A stretch of 5,811 nucleotides of DNA, from the NCBI GenBank assembly GCA_030706265.1, contig JAUZOX010000191.1, positions 1 through 5,811 of the forward strand, read 5' to 3'. Shown here in pieces: positions 4,535 to 5,811 of this stretch; the first letter of the stretch is position 1, and every line of letters begins with the position of its first letter. This DNA is from Bacteroidota bacterium. Lineage in GTDB: Bacteria; Bacteroidota; Bacteroidia; Bacteroidales; Cfx3-03. The position numbers were made by a program, and so were the translations under genes. The notes beneath the pieces were generated by a model that saw only the letters and a list, made by a program, of their open reading frames with translations, was not told the DNA's origin and did not search any database.

Positions 4535-5811
4535 ATGAACCACATTGTCAAAATTGCAGGTATTGCGATACTGATTGCCGGGATATTGTTAATCGGTTCA
4601 AATGCCCTGGCACAAAATGTTCCCGCAGCCTCGTCGCCGGTATGCGTATATTGCGGTGCGGCCCTTCCTAATGGGGTACATGCTCCCAATTGCCCTTATA
4701 ATACTGCTTCGCTGACTAAGACGAAAGTGTCGATCGCGCCGGCGCTTGACATAAAAACGATGGTGGTGGGATCCATCTTTCAGAGTTTATTGTCGTCCAT
4801 GCTAAACTCCAGTCCGGTCGATGATAAAAAGTCGCAGGAAGCCGCGCAAATGGAAGCCAATCTTGCAGCGATGCATGCCGCCAAGATGAAAAGATACAAT
4901 GACTCGGTCGCCCAGGTGGAGTATGAAAAAATGATGGCGACGTATAAGCAACTGGAAGGCTCCCAGGAGGTGACGACCAAAACATTAAGCAACACCAATC
5001 TTGATTTCAAGACATTGAACGGCGATGCAGAAGCCCTTTCCGCCAATGCACGCCACCAATTCGAGAGAGGGATAAAGATCCCGGTTGCCGACTCATCATC
5101 ACAACATCAAGCCACAGGCTTTTTTGGTGACACCATGCCCATGACAGATATTCAAACACTGGTCGAACCTGAAAACAACCCCGATGTGGTCGATTTGCGA
5201 CAATCAAAACAATATGTGGCAGCTCAAATCAAGTCGGACAGCTTGAATATCGTGACCCTTTTAAGAAAAGATGAGGCAAAGGAAAACGGCGAACCGATTA
5301 TCCAAAAGCCCGATTGTGTCAAACTCAAGGGACTATTAAATGCTTATACCCGGCAAAGATCAGAGTTTCAAAAGACCATTCTGCTTTCGAACTCCCAATT
5401 GGATATCTGGGAAGCAAAAAATCGAAATGCTTTGGTCAATGCAGCCAAAGACGGAATCGATTATTTTATCGGCGAGATACTGGACGCGTTAAAAAACAGG
5501 GGTGAAATAGCCGATAAGTATCAAATGGTTCTTGACAACAATGTAAATCAAATGATGGGGGAAGGTATCGATGTTACGAAAATTCAAAATGAAATCGCCC
5601 AGCTGCGCAAAATCTCCGCCCGGGGTCAAACAGCAGATTTCTTAAACAGCTTAAAAGACTGGAATACCTTTATGAAGGATGGGCTGAGCAGCTTAATCGG
5701 TGAACTGTCCGAGTCGAACAAAGACGTGTCGGGCATACTGGAGGATCCCATGATGAAAAAGTACTTTGAACCGGAATCGTCGAAATTAAATACGCTGCTC
5801 GATATATCCAA
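4535..5811 (+). CDS. Exported helix-rich protein with Cys/His zinc-knuckle-like motif, 3' end outside window
   Basis: The frame is open from ATG 4535 to the window end (425 codons) with no stop, so the full protein is longer. Residues 1-26 are a clear Sec signal peptide: basic start, hydrophobic core AGIAILIAGILLIG, and cleavage expected after ALA-26. Immediately after it, CVYCGAALPNGVHAPNCPY gives C37-x2-C40-x8-H49-x3-C53, a possible four-ligand zinc site; no further Cys occurs until C261. Residues 96-145 are charged and helical, as are 262-425 (EILDALKNRGEIADKYQMVL, IQNEIAQLRKISARG), suggesting long coiled-coil or bundle segments. The middle part, about 180-225, is Ser/Gln/Pro/Asp-rich and probably flexible. 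Codon use resembles the upstream gene, and the 24-base gap suggests an operon with it. No Shine-Dalgarno is visible. I recall similar signal-plus-CxYCG starts in uncharacterised Bacteroidota proteins but can name no function. Open frames on the opposite strand are shadows of this gene. Confidence 0.85.
   Translation, partial: MNHIVKIAGIAILIAGILLIGSNALAQNVPAASSPVCVYCGAALPNGVHAPNCPYNTASLTKTKVSIAPALDIKTMVVGSIFQSLLSSMLNSSPVDDKKSQEAAQMEANLAAMHAAKMKRYNDSVAQVEYEKMMATYKQLEGSQEVTTKTLSNTNLDFKTLNGDAEALSANARHQFERGIKIPVADSSSQHQATGFFGDTMPMTDIQTLVEPENNPDVVDLRQSKQYVAAQIKSDSLNIVTLLRKDEAKENGEPIIQKPDCVKLKGLLNAYTRQRSEFQKTILLSNSQLDIWEAKNRNALVNAAKDGIDYFIGEILDALKNRGEIADKYQMVLDNNVNQMMGEGIDVTKIQNEIAQLRKISARGQTADFLNSLKDWNTFMKDGLSSLIGELSESNKDVSGILEDPMMKKYFEPESSKLNTLLDIS

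Noticed and set aside
4155..5207. Several minus-strand open frames of 60-120 codons
   Set aside because: They are antisense to the TPR lipoprotein and the exported protein, whose signal peptides, motifs and codon use are convincing.
5314..5505. 63-codon plus-strand open frame
   Set aside because: It is an alternative frame inside the long exported-protein gene that is open from 4535 to the window end.
5626..5811. Minus-strand open frame at the right edge
   Set aside because: It is antisense to the continuing exported-protein gene and Ser/Phe-rich, as shadow frames are.

Overview
The window looks like chromosomal DNA of a Bacteroidota member. Three things suggest this: the purC C-terminus resembles that phylum's proteins, there is a remnant of a Bacteroides-type IS1380 transposase, and none of the visible gene starts has a clear Shine-Dalgarno sequence. 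This placement comes from recalled family patterns, not from a search.

Layout, left to right. Bases 1-468 are the 3' half of purC (SAICAR synthase), followed by two good intrinsic-terminator hairpins at 475-519 and 626-664. Bases 756-1368 are mobile-element debris. A long hairpin precedes the 5' third of an IS1380-family transposase, which carries one frameshift and stops just before its first catalytic aspartate. It is joined there to an 80-bp REPIN-like pair of inverted GGGG-N5-CCCC palindromes. Bases 1445-2383 on the minus strand encode an intact DUF4268 protein with a PD-(D/E)XK-like N-terminal half (D58...E73-x-Q75...Q86), standing alone without partner genes.

Bases 2384-3612 contain no convincing gene but are rich in repeats. 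At 2670-2741 there is a cluster of three TGTATGTATGCC-like units that can form two competing hairpins. Two blocks at 2862-2888 and 2950-2985 recur inverted at 3657-3683 and 3615-3650, bracketing about 0.8 kb directly upstream of the next operon. A 15-bp-arm hairpin lies at 3137-3198.

Bases 3701-5811 carry a likely two-gene operon on the plus strand. The first gene encodes a putative lipoprotein with a C-terminal TPR pair. The second, 24 bp downstream, encodes a large exported protein with a C-x2-C-x8-H-x3-C cluster just after its signal peptide and a long helix-rich body; it runs off the right edge. Both products should act outside the cytoplasmic membrane, so they may form an envelope complex, but I do not recognise a named system. 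The least explained parts are this exported pair and the inverted-repeat segment upstream of it.
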